A stretch of DNA of 64,000 nt, taken from contig NZ_VZZZ01000004.1 in assembly GCF_009193265.1 (NCBI RefSeq), positions 62,001 through 126,000 of the forward strand, read 5' to 3'. The DNA comes from Marinobacter changyiensis (lineage in GTDB: Bacteria > Pseudomonadota > Gammaproteobacteria > Pseudomonadales > Oleiphilaceae). The notes beneath the pieces were generated by a model. It ran no database searches and was not told the origin of the DNA. It saw only the letters and a program-made list of their open reading frames with translations. Shown here piece after piece: positions 48,393 to 57,249 of the stretch (position 1 is the first letter of the stretch; the number at the start of each line of letters is the position of its first letter). A program made the translations under genes and the position numbers.

Positions 48393-48480
48393 TTTTCTGC
48401 CCGGACAACGACGGGTAATCTAGGTACTATTGGTTAGGTACTGTGTTCAGTGGATGAATGACTCAGGAGTGTTTTGGACT

Positions 48481-48783
48481 ATGGCCGGGTTACAGAAAAT
48501 ACTGATCATTCTTCTGGTGTTGTTTTTAGTGTTGTTGGCTTTGATCTTTTCGCTCAACAATCAGATGGCCGTCTCCCTCAATTTTCTTCTCTTCGAAACT
48601 GCTCCCCATGGCGTTGCAATCTGGATAATATTGTCTTTCGTGGTTGGCGCACTGACCGGTGTTTTGTTGACCATGCTGGCAACCGTGCGCACATCGGTGT
48701 CCCGCCGTCAGCTTAAAAAGCAGTTGAACAAGGCAGAGCAGGCCTTGGAGAAGTCCAGGAATACCACTGATCGGACCACCTGA
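48481..48783 (+). CDS. lapA: LPS assembly protein LapA (YciS-like)
   Basis: A 100-residue protein with two transmembrane helices (about 5-25 and 40-65) and a basic, helical C-terminus (SRRQLKKQLNKAEQALEK). LapA works with LapB to control LPS assembly and LpxC turnover. The NNQMAVSLNFLLF stretch between the helices is the family signature. The stop overlaps the lapB start (TGATG). An AGGAG lies 11 bases before the chosen ATG; other starts upstream are possible. Confidence 0.9.
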   Translation: MAGLQKILIILLVLFLVLLALIFSLNNQMAVSLNFLLFETAPHGVAIWIILSFVVGALTGVLLTMLATVRTSVSRRQLKKQLNKAEQALEKSRNTTDRTT

Positions 48784-49952
48784 TGGATATCGTTTTTCAG
48801 TGGCTGCTATTGACGGTTGCAGTAGCTGCTGGCTGGTTTGCAGGCCGCTCTGGTCGCTCATCCGAGCGCTCAACTACGGTTATCTCTGACGAAACATCAG
48901 TGAAGGACCGTCTCCAGTTTCTGTTTACCAATTATTCAGACCAGGCCGTTGAGAATTTTGTCGAGTCGTTGGCGGTCAGCCCCGATACGGTCAGTCTCCA
49001 TTTGTCGATCGGAGCGCATTTTCGCCACAAAGGTGAGACCGACAGGGCGATCGTAATACACCAGAATCTGTTGGCGCGACCGGAGTTGCCGCCGCGCTTT
49101 TCACCTAAGGTTACCTTCGAATTGGCACTTGATTACCTGGCGGCCGGTTTGCTTGATAGAGCCGAGGCGCTTTTTCATGAGCTGATGGGCGATCGGGAAT
49201 ACGGCCGCAAGGCTTCCGCTCAACTGATCGAGCTGTACCAGCGAGAAAAAGAGTGGGATAAAGCCGCGCAGGTAACCGCTACTCTGGTCACTGCGGTGCC
49301 AGACTTGGCTCTCAGTAAACAGCTTGCCTACATTACCTGTGAACTGGCGGATCAGGCACTGCGAGACGACGATCGCTGGAATGCGCAAAAACTCGCCAAA
49401 GAGGCTCTGCAGCACGACCGGTCCTGTATCCGTGCCACTTTGATTCTCGTCAGTCTGCAACGTCGGAGCGGCAATTTCCGGGACGCCTCTCAAACATTAT
49501 TGAAGGTTTTTGATCAAAACCCTGAATTTGGCCCAGAAGCTGTAGATCGACTGATGAAGCTCGAAAAAGAGCACGGTGATATTGCCAGGTTGGGAAAAAA
49601 TTTAAAGAAGCTTTATCAGGCCTGGCCAAGCACCAGTTTGTTATTGGCATTGGTTGAATCTGTCGAGCGCTCGTCCGGTCGGCCTGCCGCCATAGAGCTC
49701 ATCCGTGCCGAACTGGAAATAAGGCCGAGCGTCAGGGGGCTGTTGCGGCTGGTTGAAATGGCGGGCTACGAAAAGGGTATGACTACCGATGAAGGGCGAC
49801 TGGTGAGTCGTATCGGGCATTTATTGTTAGCTAATCGCCCGATCTATCGTTGCGTCAGTTGTGGCTTTTCCGGTCAACAGCTTCACTGGTTATGCCCAAG
49901 CTGTAAGCAGTGGGAAACAGTACGCCCGATTCAGGGTGTGGAAGCAGAATAG
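48783..49952 (+). CDS. lapB: LPS assembly protein LapB (YciM-like)
   Basis: A 389-residue protein with an N-terminal membrane anchor (about 3-20), a series of TPR-like helices, and a C-terminal rubredoxin-like metal knuckle with CVSCG and CPSCK. It couples LPS synthesis to transport and promotes LpxC degradation in E. coli. It is translationally coupled to lapA and followed by pyrF. Confidence 0.94.
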   Translation: MDIVFQWLLLTVAVAAGWFAGRSGRSSERSTTVISDETSVKDRLQFLFTNYSDQAVENFVESLAVSPDTVSLHLSIGAHFRHKGETDRAIVIHQNLLARPELPPRFSPKVTFELALDYLAAGLLDRAEALFHELMGDREYGRKASAQLIELYQREKEWDKAAQVTATLVTAVPDLALSKQLAYITCELADQALRDDDRWNAQKLAKEALQHDRSCIRATLILVSLQRRSGNFRDASQTLLKVFDQNPEFGPEAVDRLMKLEKEHGDIARLGKNLKKLYQAWPSTSLLLALVESVERSSGRPAAIELIRAELEIRPSVRGLLRLVEMAGYEKGMTTDEGRLVSRIGHLLLANRPIYRCVSCGFSGQQLHWLCPSCKQWETVRPIQGVEAE

Positions 49953-50009
49953 TCAGTCTCACTGTTTGCGGCGAATGAACCTTGACTCAAGAAAGCAGGA
50001 TATCTGAAC

Positions 50010-50723
50010 GTGCAAACAACTCTCGGACAGCGACTGATTGTCGCGCTGGATTTTCCCTCGCAGCATTCTGCATTGGCATTTGTGGACGCTCTGGATCCGA
50101 CTTTGTGCCGCCTCAAGGTTGGCAAGGAGTTATTTACTCGAGCCGGGCCAGGCCTGATTCGTGAACTCCACAGGAGAGGGTTCGAAGTCTTCCTGGATCT
50201 CAAGTTCCACGACATTCCCAATACCACATCCGCCGCGGTGGCGGTTGCGGCGGATCTGGGAGTCTGGATGGTCAACGTCCATGCCTCTGGCGGCGAGAAA
50301 ATGATGAAGGCTTGTCGGGAACGCCTGGAAGCTTTTGGTAAAGATCGGCCGTTGTTGATTGCCGTTACCGTACTGACCAGTATGAGTGCCGACGATCTGG
50401 CAGGAGTCGGTATTAACTACAGCCCCGAACAGCAGGTTTCAAGGCTCGCGACCCTTACCCGCAGCTGTGGTCTGGACGGTGTGGTCTGTTCCGCTCAGGA
50501 AGCTCCACTGCTGAAGCGCGATCATGGCAACGACTTTAAATTGGTTACTCCGGGCATTCGCCCGGCCAGCGCGGCAAAAGGCGATCAGCAGCGGATCATG
50601 ACTCCCGCTGATGCCATAAAGGCCGGCAGTGATTATCTTGTGGTGGGTCGTCCGATTACCCAGGCTGAAGACCCCTTAGCCGCCCTACAATCCATCCACA
50701 ATGAAATCAACGCATCAGTGTAG
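50010..50723 (+). CDS. pyrF: Orotidine 5'-phosphate decarboxylase
   Basis: Last step of UMP synthesis. It is 237 residues long. Active-site signature [13 protein letters not shown] and the phosphate-binding TPGIRP and VVGRPIT are present. The start is a GTG at 50010 ([14 protein letters not shown]). Its TAG stop lies inside the left arm of a REP-like palindrome (50720-50741). Confidence 0.96.
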   Translation: MQTTLGQRLIVALDFPSQHSALAFVDALDPTLCRLKVGKELFTRAGPGLIRELHRRGFEVFLDLKFHDIPNTTSAAVAVAADLGVWMVNVHASGGEKMMKACRERLEAFGKDRPLLIAVTVLTSMSADDLAGVGINYSPEQQVSRLATLTRSCGLDGVVCSAQEAPLLKRDHGNDFKLVTPGIRPASAAKGDQQRIMTPADAIKAGSDYLVVGRPITQAEDPLAALQSIHNEINASV

Positions 50724-50788
50724 GAGCGACTTCAGTCGCGAAGCCCTTGGCACGGCCGGCACACGGTCGCGGTTAAAACCGCTCCTAC
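50720..50788. repeat. REP-like inverted pair (GTAGGAGCG... palindrome)
   Basis: The left unit GTAGGAGCGACTTCAGTCGC (50720-50739) and right unit GCGGTTAAAACCGCTCCTAC (50769-50788) are opposite in orientation, each with its own small hairpin (GCGACttcaGTCGC; GCGGTtaaaACCGC). The GTAGGAGCG head is the form seen in REP elements of pseudomonads and related bacteria. The head overlaps the pyrF stop codon. This is the only copy I found in the window. Confidence 0.8.
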
Positions 50789-50807
50789 GGTTTGCGTTCT
50801 TTCAGCC

Positions 50808-50847
50808 AAAAAAAAGCCGCTGGCTCATTGAACCAGCGGCTTTTTTT
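50808..50847. terminator. Bidirectional terminator between pyrF and tRNA-Asn
   Basis: Stem GCCGCTGG / CCAGCGGC with a 9-base loop, flanked by eight A residues on the left and seven T residues on the right. It serves pyrF on plus and tRNA-Asn on minus. Confidence 0.92.
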
Positions 50848-50853
50848 GAATAG

Positions 50854-50929
50854 TGGCTCCCCGAGCTGGGCTCGAACCAGCGACAAACGGATTAACAGTC
50901 CGTTGCTCTACCAACTGAGCTATCGGGGA
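50854..50929 (-). tRNA. tRNA-Asn (anticodon GTT)
   Basis: 76 bases with acceptor TCCCCGA/TCGGGGA, D-arm GCTC/GAGC, anticodon loop CTGTTAA (GTT), T-loop TTCGAGC and encoded CCA. Confidence 0.97.
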
Positions 50930-50997
50930 ACATTGTCAGTCATAACGAGGCGCGTATGTTACGGTGGGCGCCCCGTCTCGTCAACCCTGCCAGAGTA

Positions 50998-52182
50998 TTA
51001 TGCCAGGGCTTTTTTCAGACGGGCGATCGCTTGCTCCAGGTTGGCCATGCTGGTGGCAAAGCTCAGACGCATATGCCCCGGAGCACCAAAGGCGGATCCT
51101 GGCACCAGCGCGACACCGGCTTCTTTCAGCAGCCATTCTGCGAACTGCACATCGTCCTTGACCGCAGAGTTCGCTTCAATCGCACCCTGGAAGCTCGGGA
51201 ACGCGTAAAACGTGCCATCTCCGGCCAGACACTCCACGCCGGGCAGCTCGTTCAGGGCTTTTACCAGATAGTCATGGCGTTCCTTGAAGGCTTTGACCAT
51301 GGGCTGAATGCAATCCTGCGAGCCATCGAGTGCTGCCTGAGCGGCGGCTTGGGAGATAGATGCAGGGTTGGAGGTGCTCTGGGACTGGATTTTTTTCATG
51401 GCACCGATAATTTTTGCGGGGCCTGCAGCATAACCGATACGCCATCCCGTCATGGAGTAGGCTTTGGATACCCCGTTCAGAACAAAGGTACGCTCATACA
51501 GTTCCGGTGTGGCATTCAGAATGTTGCAGAACGGCTGACCTGTCCAGAGGATGGGTTCGTACATGTCATCGGTGGCGATCATCACGTGAGGGTGACGGAT
51601 GAGTACTTCACCCAGAGCTTTGAGCTCGTCCAGTGTATACGCCATGCCACTCGGGTTGGAGGGGCTGTTGATGACAAACAACCGTGTACGATCTGTAATC
51701 GCACCTTCGAGCTGTTCAGGGGTAATCTTGAAGCGGGTTTGTGCCGAAGTTTCGATAACAACCGGTTTACCCTCTGCCACCAACACCATATCCGGGTAAG
51801 AGACCCAGTAGGGGGCAGGAATGATGGCTTCGTCGCCAGCATTCAGAGTGGCCAGTGCCAGGTTGAAAAAGCTCTGTTTACCGCCGCTGGATACCAGAAC
51901 CTGATTGAGTTCGTAATCCAGTCCGTTGTCCCGTTTAAACTTGGCAATGATTGCTTTTTTCAGGGCAGGGGTGCCGTCAACTGCCGTGTACTTGGTCTGG
52001 CCAGCCCTGATGGCCTCAATAGCCGCCTCTTTAATATGGTCCGGGGTGTCGAAGTCGGGCTCGCCCGCACCAAGGCCGATAATGTCCTGGCCCGCGGCCC
52101 GGAGTTCTGCGGCCTTGTTGGTAACGGCAAGGGTAGGCGACGGCTTGATGGCCTGTACACGGCTGGAAAGTTGAAGGTCCAA
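50998..52182 (-). CDS. Pyridoxal phosphate aspartate aminotransferase (class I, AspC/AspAT Ib-like)
   Basis: A 394-residue class I aminotransferase. It has SRVQAIKPSPTLAV at the N-terminus, VINSPSNPSG, and the PLP lysine in LNGVSKAYSMTGWRIGYAAGP. The pattern is that of the Ib group, which transfers amino groups between aspartate (and sometimes prephenate) and 2-oxoglutarate. The start is a TTG at 52182, seven bases after AGGAG; the open frame continues upstream without similarity. It is divergent from uvrB. Confidence 0.9.
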   Translation of the reverse strand: MDLQLSSRVQAIKPSPTLAVTNKAAELRAAGQDIIGLGAGEPDFDTPDHIKEAAIEAIRAGQTKYTAVDGTPALKKAIIAKFKRDNGLDYELNQVLVSSGGKQSFFNLALATLNAGDEAIIPAPYWVSYPDMVLVAEGKPVVIETSAQTRFKITPEQLEGAITDRTRLFVINSPSNPSGMAYTLDELKALGEVLIRHPHVMIATDDMYEPILWTGQPFCNILNATPELYERTFVLNGVSKAYSMTGWRIGYAAGPAKIIGAMKKIQSQSTSNPASISQAAAQAALDGSQDCIQPMVKAFKERHDYLVKALNELPGVECLAGDGTFYAFPSFQGAIEANSAVKDDVQFAEWLLKEAGVALVPGSAFGAPGHMRLSFATSMANLEQAIARLKKALA

Positions 52183-52381
52183 ACTTGCGCTCCTTAAAGA
52201 TGCGTCTGAGAAAGCTCTGGCGGCATGGGGCGTCTGGACAATAGCCGCCGGACGCCTGCCATCAAAGGTTCTGATGTTATCATGAAGCTGACTGCAGGAT
52301 AAGGCTGGCAACCAACGTAATGCACGAATCCATACGCCAGAACAGGTGTGACCAATAAATTCCGGAGGACGTTCCATCAGT

Positions 52382-54403
52382 ATGTTTAAAGTCGATTCAC
52401 CATTCGAACCAGCGGGCGATCAACCCAAGGCCATTGCCGAATTGGTTGATGGAATTGAGTCCGGTCTGGCTCACCAGACGCTGCTGGGTGTTACTGGCTC
52501 CGGTAAGACATTTACCATCGCGAAGGTGATCGAGCAGATCCAGCGCCCGACCATCGTTATGGCCCACAACAAGACGTTGGCCGCCCAGCTTTACGGTGAG
52601 TTCAAAGAGTTCTTTCCGGACAATGCAGTCGAATATTTTGTTTCCTACTACGATTATTACCAGCCGGAAGCCTATGTGCCGTCCTCGGATACGTTTATCG
52701 AGAAGGATGCGTCCATTAATGAACACATCGAACAGATGCGCTTGTCGGCGACCAAGGCGCTGCTAGAGCGACCGGATGCCATTATTGTGGCGACGGTCTC
52801 TTCTATTTATGGTTTGGGGGATCCCCAGTCCTATCTGAAAATGATGCTGCATCTGGATCGGGGCGACAAGATTGATCAGCGCCATATTTTGCGTCGCCTT
52901 GCAGAACTTCAGTACACCCGTAATGATATCGAATTTCATCGAGCCAACTATCGGGTGCGAGGGGATGTGATCGATGTTTTCCCGGCGGAATCCGAGAAAG
53001 AAGCCATTCGCATCGAGCTGTTCGACGACGAAGTGGAAAACCTGAGCTACTTTGACCCGCTCACCGGCGAACACCTGCGGCGTGTGCCGCGAGTGACCAT
53101 ATACCCCAAGTCCCATTACGTCACACCCCGTCAGACCGTTCTGGATGCGATTGAACACATCAAGTTGGAGTTGGACGGCCGCTTGACCCTGCTGCGGGAT
53201 AATAATCGTCTGGTAGAGGCCCAACGCCTTGAAGAACGCACCCGCTATGATATTGAAATGATGCTGGAGCTAGGTTACTGCAACGGAATCGAAAACTACT
53301 CCCGTTATCTGTCCGGCCGCCGTCCCGGTGAAGCACCTCCGACGCTGTTCGATTATTTGCCACCCAATGCGCTGTTGGTGGTGGATGAATCTCACGTGAC
53401 TGTGTCCCAGATCGGAGCAATGTATAAAGGGGATCGGTCCCGCAAGGAAACCCTGGTCGAGTACGGGTTCCGTCTGCCTTCGGCCCTCGATAACCGGCCC
53501 ATGCGCTTTGACGAGTGGGAACGTATTGCCCCCCAGATGATCTTTGTATCTGCGACACCGGGCAATTACGAGGCTGACCACGCAGGACAGACAGTCGAGC
53601 AGGTGGTGCGCCCGACCGGCTTGCTGGACCCGCAGATCGAGGTGCGACCGGCTTCAACCCAGGTTGATGACCTGCTCTCCGAAATTCATAAGCGGGTTGT
53701 GATTCAGGAGCGTGTATTGGTGACCACGCTGACCAAGCGTATGTCGGAAGACCTGACCGATTACCTGATGGAACACGACATCAAGGTGCGTTACCTCCAC
53801 TCGGATATTGATACCGTCGAGCGGGTCGAGATTATCCGGGATTTGAGGCGGGGAGTATTTGACGTGCTGGTCGGCATCAACCTGTTGCGGGAAGGGCTGG
53901 ATATGCCCGAAGTGTCTCTGGTCTGCATTCTGGATGCTGACAAGGAAGGTTTCCTGCGATCCGAGCGCTCGCTGATCCAGACCATCGGTCGTGCGGCCCG
54001 CAATCTCAACGGCCGGGCCATTCTATACGGGGACAGGATTACCGGCTCAATGCAGCGGGCAATGGATGAGACCGAACGGCGACGTGAGACGCAGCTTGCC
54101 CATAACATCGAGCATGGCATAACGCCGGTAGGTCTGACCAAAAAAGTCTCTGACATCATGGAAGGCGCCTCCAGCGGCGGTTCCGGTCGCAGGGGCGCCG
54201 AGCGCCCGGGACAGAAAGCCGCAGAGGAAGCAGAGCAGTACCGGGCCCGGGCAGGGGGTCGTACCCCGGAACAGTTGCTCAAGGACATGAGCAAGCTGGA
54301 AGACGAGATGTACAAGGCCGCCTCAGAGCTGGACTTCGAACGTGCGGCTCGTTTGCGTGACGATATTGCCGGGCTGAAAGAAGCCGCCCTCAGAACTGCC
54401 TGA
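52382..54403 (+). CDS. uvrB: Excinuclease ABC subunit B
   Basis: Damage-verifying helicase of nucleotide excision repair. It is 673 residues long. Walker A is [10 protein letters not shown], the beta-hairpin has [12 protein letters not shown], and later motifs include QTIGRAARN. The C-terminal UVR domain ([24 protein letters not shown]) binds UvrC. I saw no CTG-N10-CAG LexA box upstream. Confidence 0.97.
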   Translation: MFKVDSPFEPAGDQPKAIAELVDGIESGLAHQTLLGVTGSGKTFTIAKVIEQIQRPTIVMAHNKTLAAQLYGEFKEFFPDNAVEYFVSYYDYYQPEAYVPSSDTFIEKDASINEHIEQMRLSATKALLERPDAIIVATVSSIYGLGDPQSYLKMMLHLDRGDKIDQRHILRRLAELQYTRNDIEFHRANYRVRGDVIDVFPAESEKEAIRIELFDDEVENLSYFDPLTGEHLRRVPRVTIYPKSHYVTPRQTVLDAIEHIKLELDGRLTLLRDNNRLVEAQRLEERTRYDIEMMLELGYCNGIENYSRYLSGRRPGEAPPTLFDYLPPNALLVVDESHVTVSQIGAMYKGDRSRKETLVEYGFRLPSALDNRPMRFDEWERIAPQMIFVSATPGNYEADHAGQTVEQVVRPTGLLDPQIEVRPASTQVDDLLSEIHKRVVIQERVLVTTLTKRMSEDLTDYLMEHDIKVRYLHSDIDTVERVEIIRDLRRGVFDVLVGINLLREGLDMPEVSLVCILDADKEGFLRSERSLIQTIGRAARNLNGRAILYGDRITGSMQRAMDETERRRETQLAHNIEHGITPVGLTKKVSDIMEGASSGGSGRRGAERPGQKAAEEAEQYRARAGGRTPEQLLKDMSKLEDEMYKAASELDFERAARLRDDIAGLKEAALRTA

Positions 54404-54409
54404 GGGCGG
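54384..54409. other. GC-rich hairpin across the uvrB stop codon
   Basis: CCGCCCTCAG and CTGAGGGCGG are perfect 10-base arms with a 6-base loop, and the right arm contains the uvrB TGA. No T-tract follows. It may limit read-through into the convergent gene. Confidence 0.5.
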
Positions 54410-54425
54410 GCGAATCAGTCAGTCG

Positions 54426-55544
54426 TCAATCTGTGCGACGGGGACCGACAATAACGGCGGCCTGTAGCGGCTGATTCTTACCGTATCGCGCCATCTGGTC
54501 GAAAATGCGCCGGTCAACTGGCAGGTACTGTTTGTCCGCGACGGTTTCACCCTCGGCCGTGTCGATTTCCGGATCATGCAGATAGACAAACTGGTCATCC
54601 ATGGCACAGACGGTCACCCAGTGGGGCACTCGGCTGCGATTAAGCTGCCAGGTACTGATCAGGATAATCGGCACCTGTCCCCCTTTGAGGGCCTGCGCCA
54701 TCTTGTCCAGCGTCAGGGGGTCGTGGTGGAGCTCAATACCGGTCTGCCCCAGGTCATGCATAAAACCCTCGTGCACCAGTTCAAGTACCCGTTTTTTGTC
54801 ATCGTTCCGGACCGTGTCCTTGAACAACGCGCCCTCTTTACTGATGTAAGCGGTGGCGTGAAACCCGCGATGCCAGGCAGCCAGAGCCAAGCCGTGAGGC
54901 CCGCATCCGCCGTGGCCGGCCAGCATGAAAATAGTGGTCGCTTCCCGCCAGATTTTCAGCTCCTCCAGGGTGGTGAGCGAGAGCTGGTCATCCAGTGTCG
55001 CCATTGCCATGATCAGTGCCGCGGGTCCGCATGAAAAGTCTGTTGTTTGCGGATAATAGGGAACGGCAGGAAACTCCCGGGAAGGCTCATAGAAAAGTAT
55101 CCGTCGCTCAAACCGCAGGGCGTTGCCATGATCCTCATAGTAATCGCGATAGGTGCCAAACACCCGATAGCCGAGACGACGGTACAATGCAATGGCACCG
55201 GTGTTATCTTCGCGTACTTCGAGGCGCATGATGATGCGTCCAGCTTCCACCGCCTGTTGCTCGGACTGGCGAATCAGTTGTTCCCCGAGTCCCCGGCCGC
55301 GGGCTTGGGGTGATACGGCGATAGAATAGATTCGGGCAAGCCGGGTGGCGGCATGCATGAGCACCAGGCTGTAGCCCAGTATCTGGTCACCCTCAACAGC
55401 GACCACAACACGGTCCCGTGGCATTTCGATAAAGCGTCGAAAGCTGCGGCGGGAAATTCGATCGTCATTGAAACACCGGTTTTCGAGAGTAACCAGATTA
55501 TCAATGTCGGCGCTGACCGCCAGTCGGAAACTCGTTTCGGTCAT
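54426..55544 (-). CDS. GNAT acetyltransferase fused to a C39-like (papain-fold) peptidase
   Basis: A 372-residue two-domain protein. Residues 1-150 are a GNAT acetyltransferase with the acetyl-CoA loop ARGRGLG (81-87) and the ALYRRLGYR motif. Residues 155-372 are a C39-like cysteine peptidase: Cys172 in DFSCGPAAL, His308 in VPHWVTV and Asp324 in LHDPE make a plausible triad. There is no signal peptide, so it is cytosolic. I start at the ATG at 55544 (MTETSFRL). It is divergent from the ATP-grasp ligase at 55697. Such gene pairs have been noted in surveys of amidoligase systems, but I know of no characterised substrate. Confidence 0.87.
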   Translation of the reverse strand: MTETSFRLAVSADIDNLVTLENRCFNDDRISRRSFRRFIEMPRDRVVVAVEGDQILGYSLVLMHAATRLARIYSIAVSPQARGRGLGEQLIRQSEQQAVEAGRIIMRLEVREDNTGAIALYRRLGYRVFGTYRDYYEDHGNALRFERRILFYEPSREFPAVPYYPQTTDFSCGPAALIMAMATLDDQLSLTTLEELKIWREATTIFMLAGHGGCGPHGLALAAWHRGFHATAYISKEGALFKDTVRNDDKKRVLELVHEGFMHDLGQTGIELHHDPLTLDKMAQALKGGQVPIILISTWQLNRSRVPHWVTVCAMDDQFVYLHDPEIDTAEGETVADKQYLPVDRRIFDQMARYGKNQPLQAAVIVGPRRTD

Positions 55545-55696
55545 ACCGTCAGGGGCCTTGGGCAGGGAGTGAAAACACCATCTATTATGAGAGACGTCCA
55601 GTATAGTTAACAGCAAAGAATAGTGCGTAAAATCACCCATTTCCGGATAATTGCGCGAACAGCGCCAGCCAGAGATCTCATGGAGGATCGCCATAC

Positions 55697-57199
55697 ATGT
55701 CACGTTTACTGATTGTCGTCGACCGCGCTAAGGATTGGGCGCCCTATTACCCAAGCGACGACGTTCTGACTTTCGATGAATATCTTAAGTTTACCGCGCC
55801 GGCCTCCAGCCGGGTCCGGGTGATCAATCTTTGCCAGAGTGCAAAATACCTCAGCCGGGGCTATTACTGCTCATTGCTCGCCGAAGCCCGGGGCCACCAT
55901 GTGGTGCCATCGGTCATTACTCTTAACGACCTGAGTCGCAAGGGCCTGTTCTCGCTGGAACTCGAAGAGCTTGACTCCAGTGTGCTTGAATGGCTGGAAG
56001 CTTCTGGTGCCGCTGTAAAACCGGGGGAAGATGATCGGGATGCGACTCATCAGGTCCGTATCAAAACCTATTTTGGACAGGCGGAGCATGCTGCGTTAAA
56101 GCCGGTTGCCCGGGCGTTATTCGAACGTTTCCCGTCGCCAATTCTGGAAGTGGTGTTCAAAAGGCGCAAAGGCTGGCAGATCGAATCGATGAAGCCTGCC
56201 TCCCCGGCGGACCTGGAGGAACACGAACAGGATGCCTTTGCCGCTGCCCTCGATCGTTTCAGCAGCATTGTCTGGCGTCGCCCGAAATCCCGTCGTCGTT
56301 ACCGGTTCGATCTCGCAATACTGGTCAATCCGGAAGAACAGTTGCCCCCAAGTGATAAACAGGCCTTGGAGTGTTTTGAAAAAGCGGGCAAGAAACTCGG
56401 TATCAATGTCGAGCAGATTACCAAGCGCGATTATATGCGGCTACCGGAATACGACGGGCTGTTTATTCGCGAGACCACGGCGATCGACCACCACACCTAC
56501 CGGTTTGCCCGCAAAGCGGAAGCCGAAGGTATGGTGGTCATTGATGACCCTGTTTCAATTTTGCGGTGTACCAACAAGGTGTATTTGGCGGACCTGCTGA
56601 AGAACAACAAGATACCGACTCCGAAAACCCTCATTCTGTCCAAGGACCAGAAAGATTCGGTACATCAGGTTATCGATCAATTGGGTTTCCCGGTGGTGGT
56701 GAAAATTCCCGATGGTGCTTTTTCCAAAGGGGTGTTGCGGGCCGAGGATGAAAAAGGCTTAAAGGACGCACTTAAAACACTCTTCAAACAGTCGGCACTG
56801 GTGTTGGCCCAGGAATACTTTTACACGGAATACGATTGGCGCATCGGGGTTCTGGGTGGTCGCGCTATCTTTGCCTGCAAGTATTTCATGGTAAAGGGGC
56901 ATTGGCAGATCTACCAGCACGGTGAAAACCAGGAAGTCGACAGCGGCAGTTTTGATACTCTGCCGACCTATGAGGTACCTCGTAACGTGATTCAGGCGGC
57001 ACTCAATGCCACGCGTCTGATCGGCAACGGCCTTTACGGTGTAGACATCAAGCAAGCGGGCAATCGGGTGGCTGTGATTGAAGTCAATGACAACCCGAAC
57101 GTGGATGCCGGTGTCGAAGATCGCTTCCTGGGGGGAGAGCTTTATACTCTGATCATGCAGGAATTCCTTTCCCGCATGGAAGAGAATCGTCGCCGCTAA
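55697..57199 (+). CDS. RimK-type ATP-grasp ligase with N-terminal RLAN-like domain
   Basis: A 500-residue protein. The C-terminal half is an ATP-grasp amino-acid ligase: FPVVVKIPDGAFSKGV is the ATP-binding strand and loop, and VIEVNDNPNVDAGVED is the metal-binding motif. RimK itself is about 300 residues, so roughly 200 N-terminal residues are extra; this part (LLIVVDRAKDWAPYYPSDDVLTFDEYL) fits the RLAN domain of RimK-like proteins. It is divergent from the GNAT/C39 gene. It may ligate an amino acid to a peptide or protein; the substrate is not known. It should not be read as a true RimK that modifies S6. Confidence 0.85.
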   Translation: MSRLLIVVDRAKDWAPYYPSDDVLTFDEYLKFTAPASSRVRVINLCQSAKYLSRGYYCSLLAEARGHHVVPSVITLNDLSRKGLFSLELEELDSSVLEWLEASGAAVKPGEDDRDATHQVRIKTYFGQAEHAALKPVARALFERFPSPILEVVFKRRKGWQIESMKPASPADLEEHEQDAFAAALDRFSSIVWRRPKSRRRYRFDLAILVNPEEQLPPSDKQALECFEKAGKKLGINVEQITKRDYMRLPEYDGLFIRETTAIDHHTYRFARKAEAEGMVVIDDPVSILRCTNKVYLADLLKNNKIPTPKTLILSKDQKDSVHQVIDQLGFPVVVKIPDGAFSKGVLRAEDEKGLKDALKTLFKQSALVLAQEYFYTEYDWRIGVLGGRAIFACKYFMVKGHWQIYQHGENQEVDSGSFDTLPTYEVPRNVIQAALNATRLIGNGLYGVDIKQAGNRVAVIEVNDNPNVDAGVEDRFLGGELYTLIMQEFLSRMEENRRR

Positions 57200-57200
57200 G

Positions 57201-57249
57201 CGCCGGTTTCGTGCTATCAGGGCGCACCTATCAGCGTGCGCCACCGGCG
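57201..57249. other. Nested inverted repeats between convergent genes
   Basis: Outer arms CGCCGGT / ACCGGCG enclose inner arms GGCGCAC / GTGCGCC. The right side lies in the last codons of the CDF gene. It is probably a transcription barrier between the ligase gene and the transporter gene, though no T-tract follows. Confidence 0.5.

Noticed and set aside
50956..52197. Plus-strand open frame of 413 codons
   Set aside because: Antisense to the aminotransferase, whose motifs and PLP lysine are clear on the minus strand.
52183..52381. LexA box before uvrB
   Set aside because: I looked for CTG-N10-CAG and found none, although uvrB is SOS-controlled in some bacteria.
55697..57199. True RimK (ribosomal protein S6 glutamate ligase)
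   Set aside because: The protein is about 200 residues too long, has an additional N-terminal domain and lies next to a GNAT/C39 gene, which fits the RLAN-type family instead.
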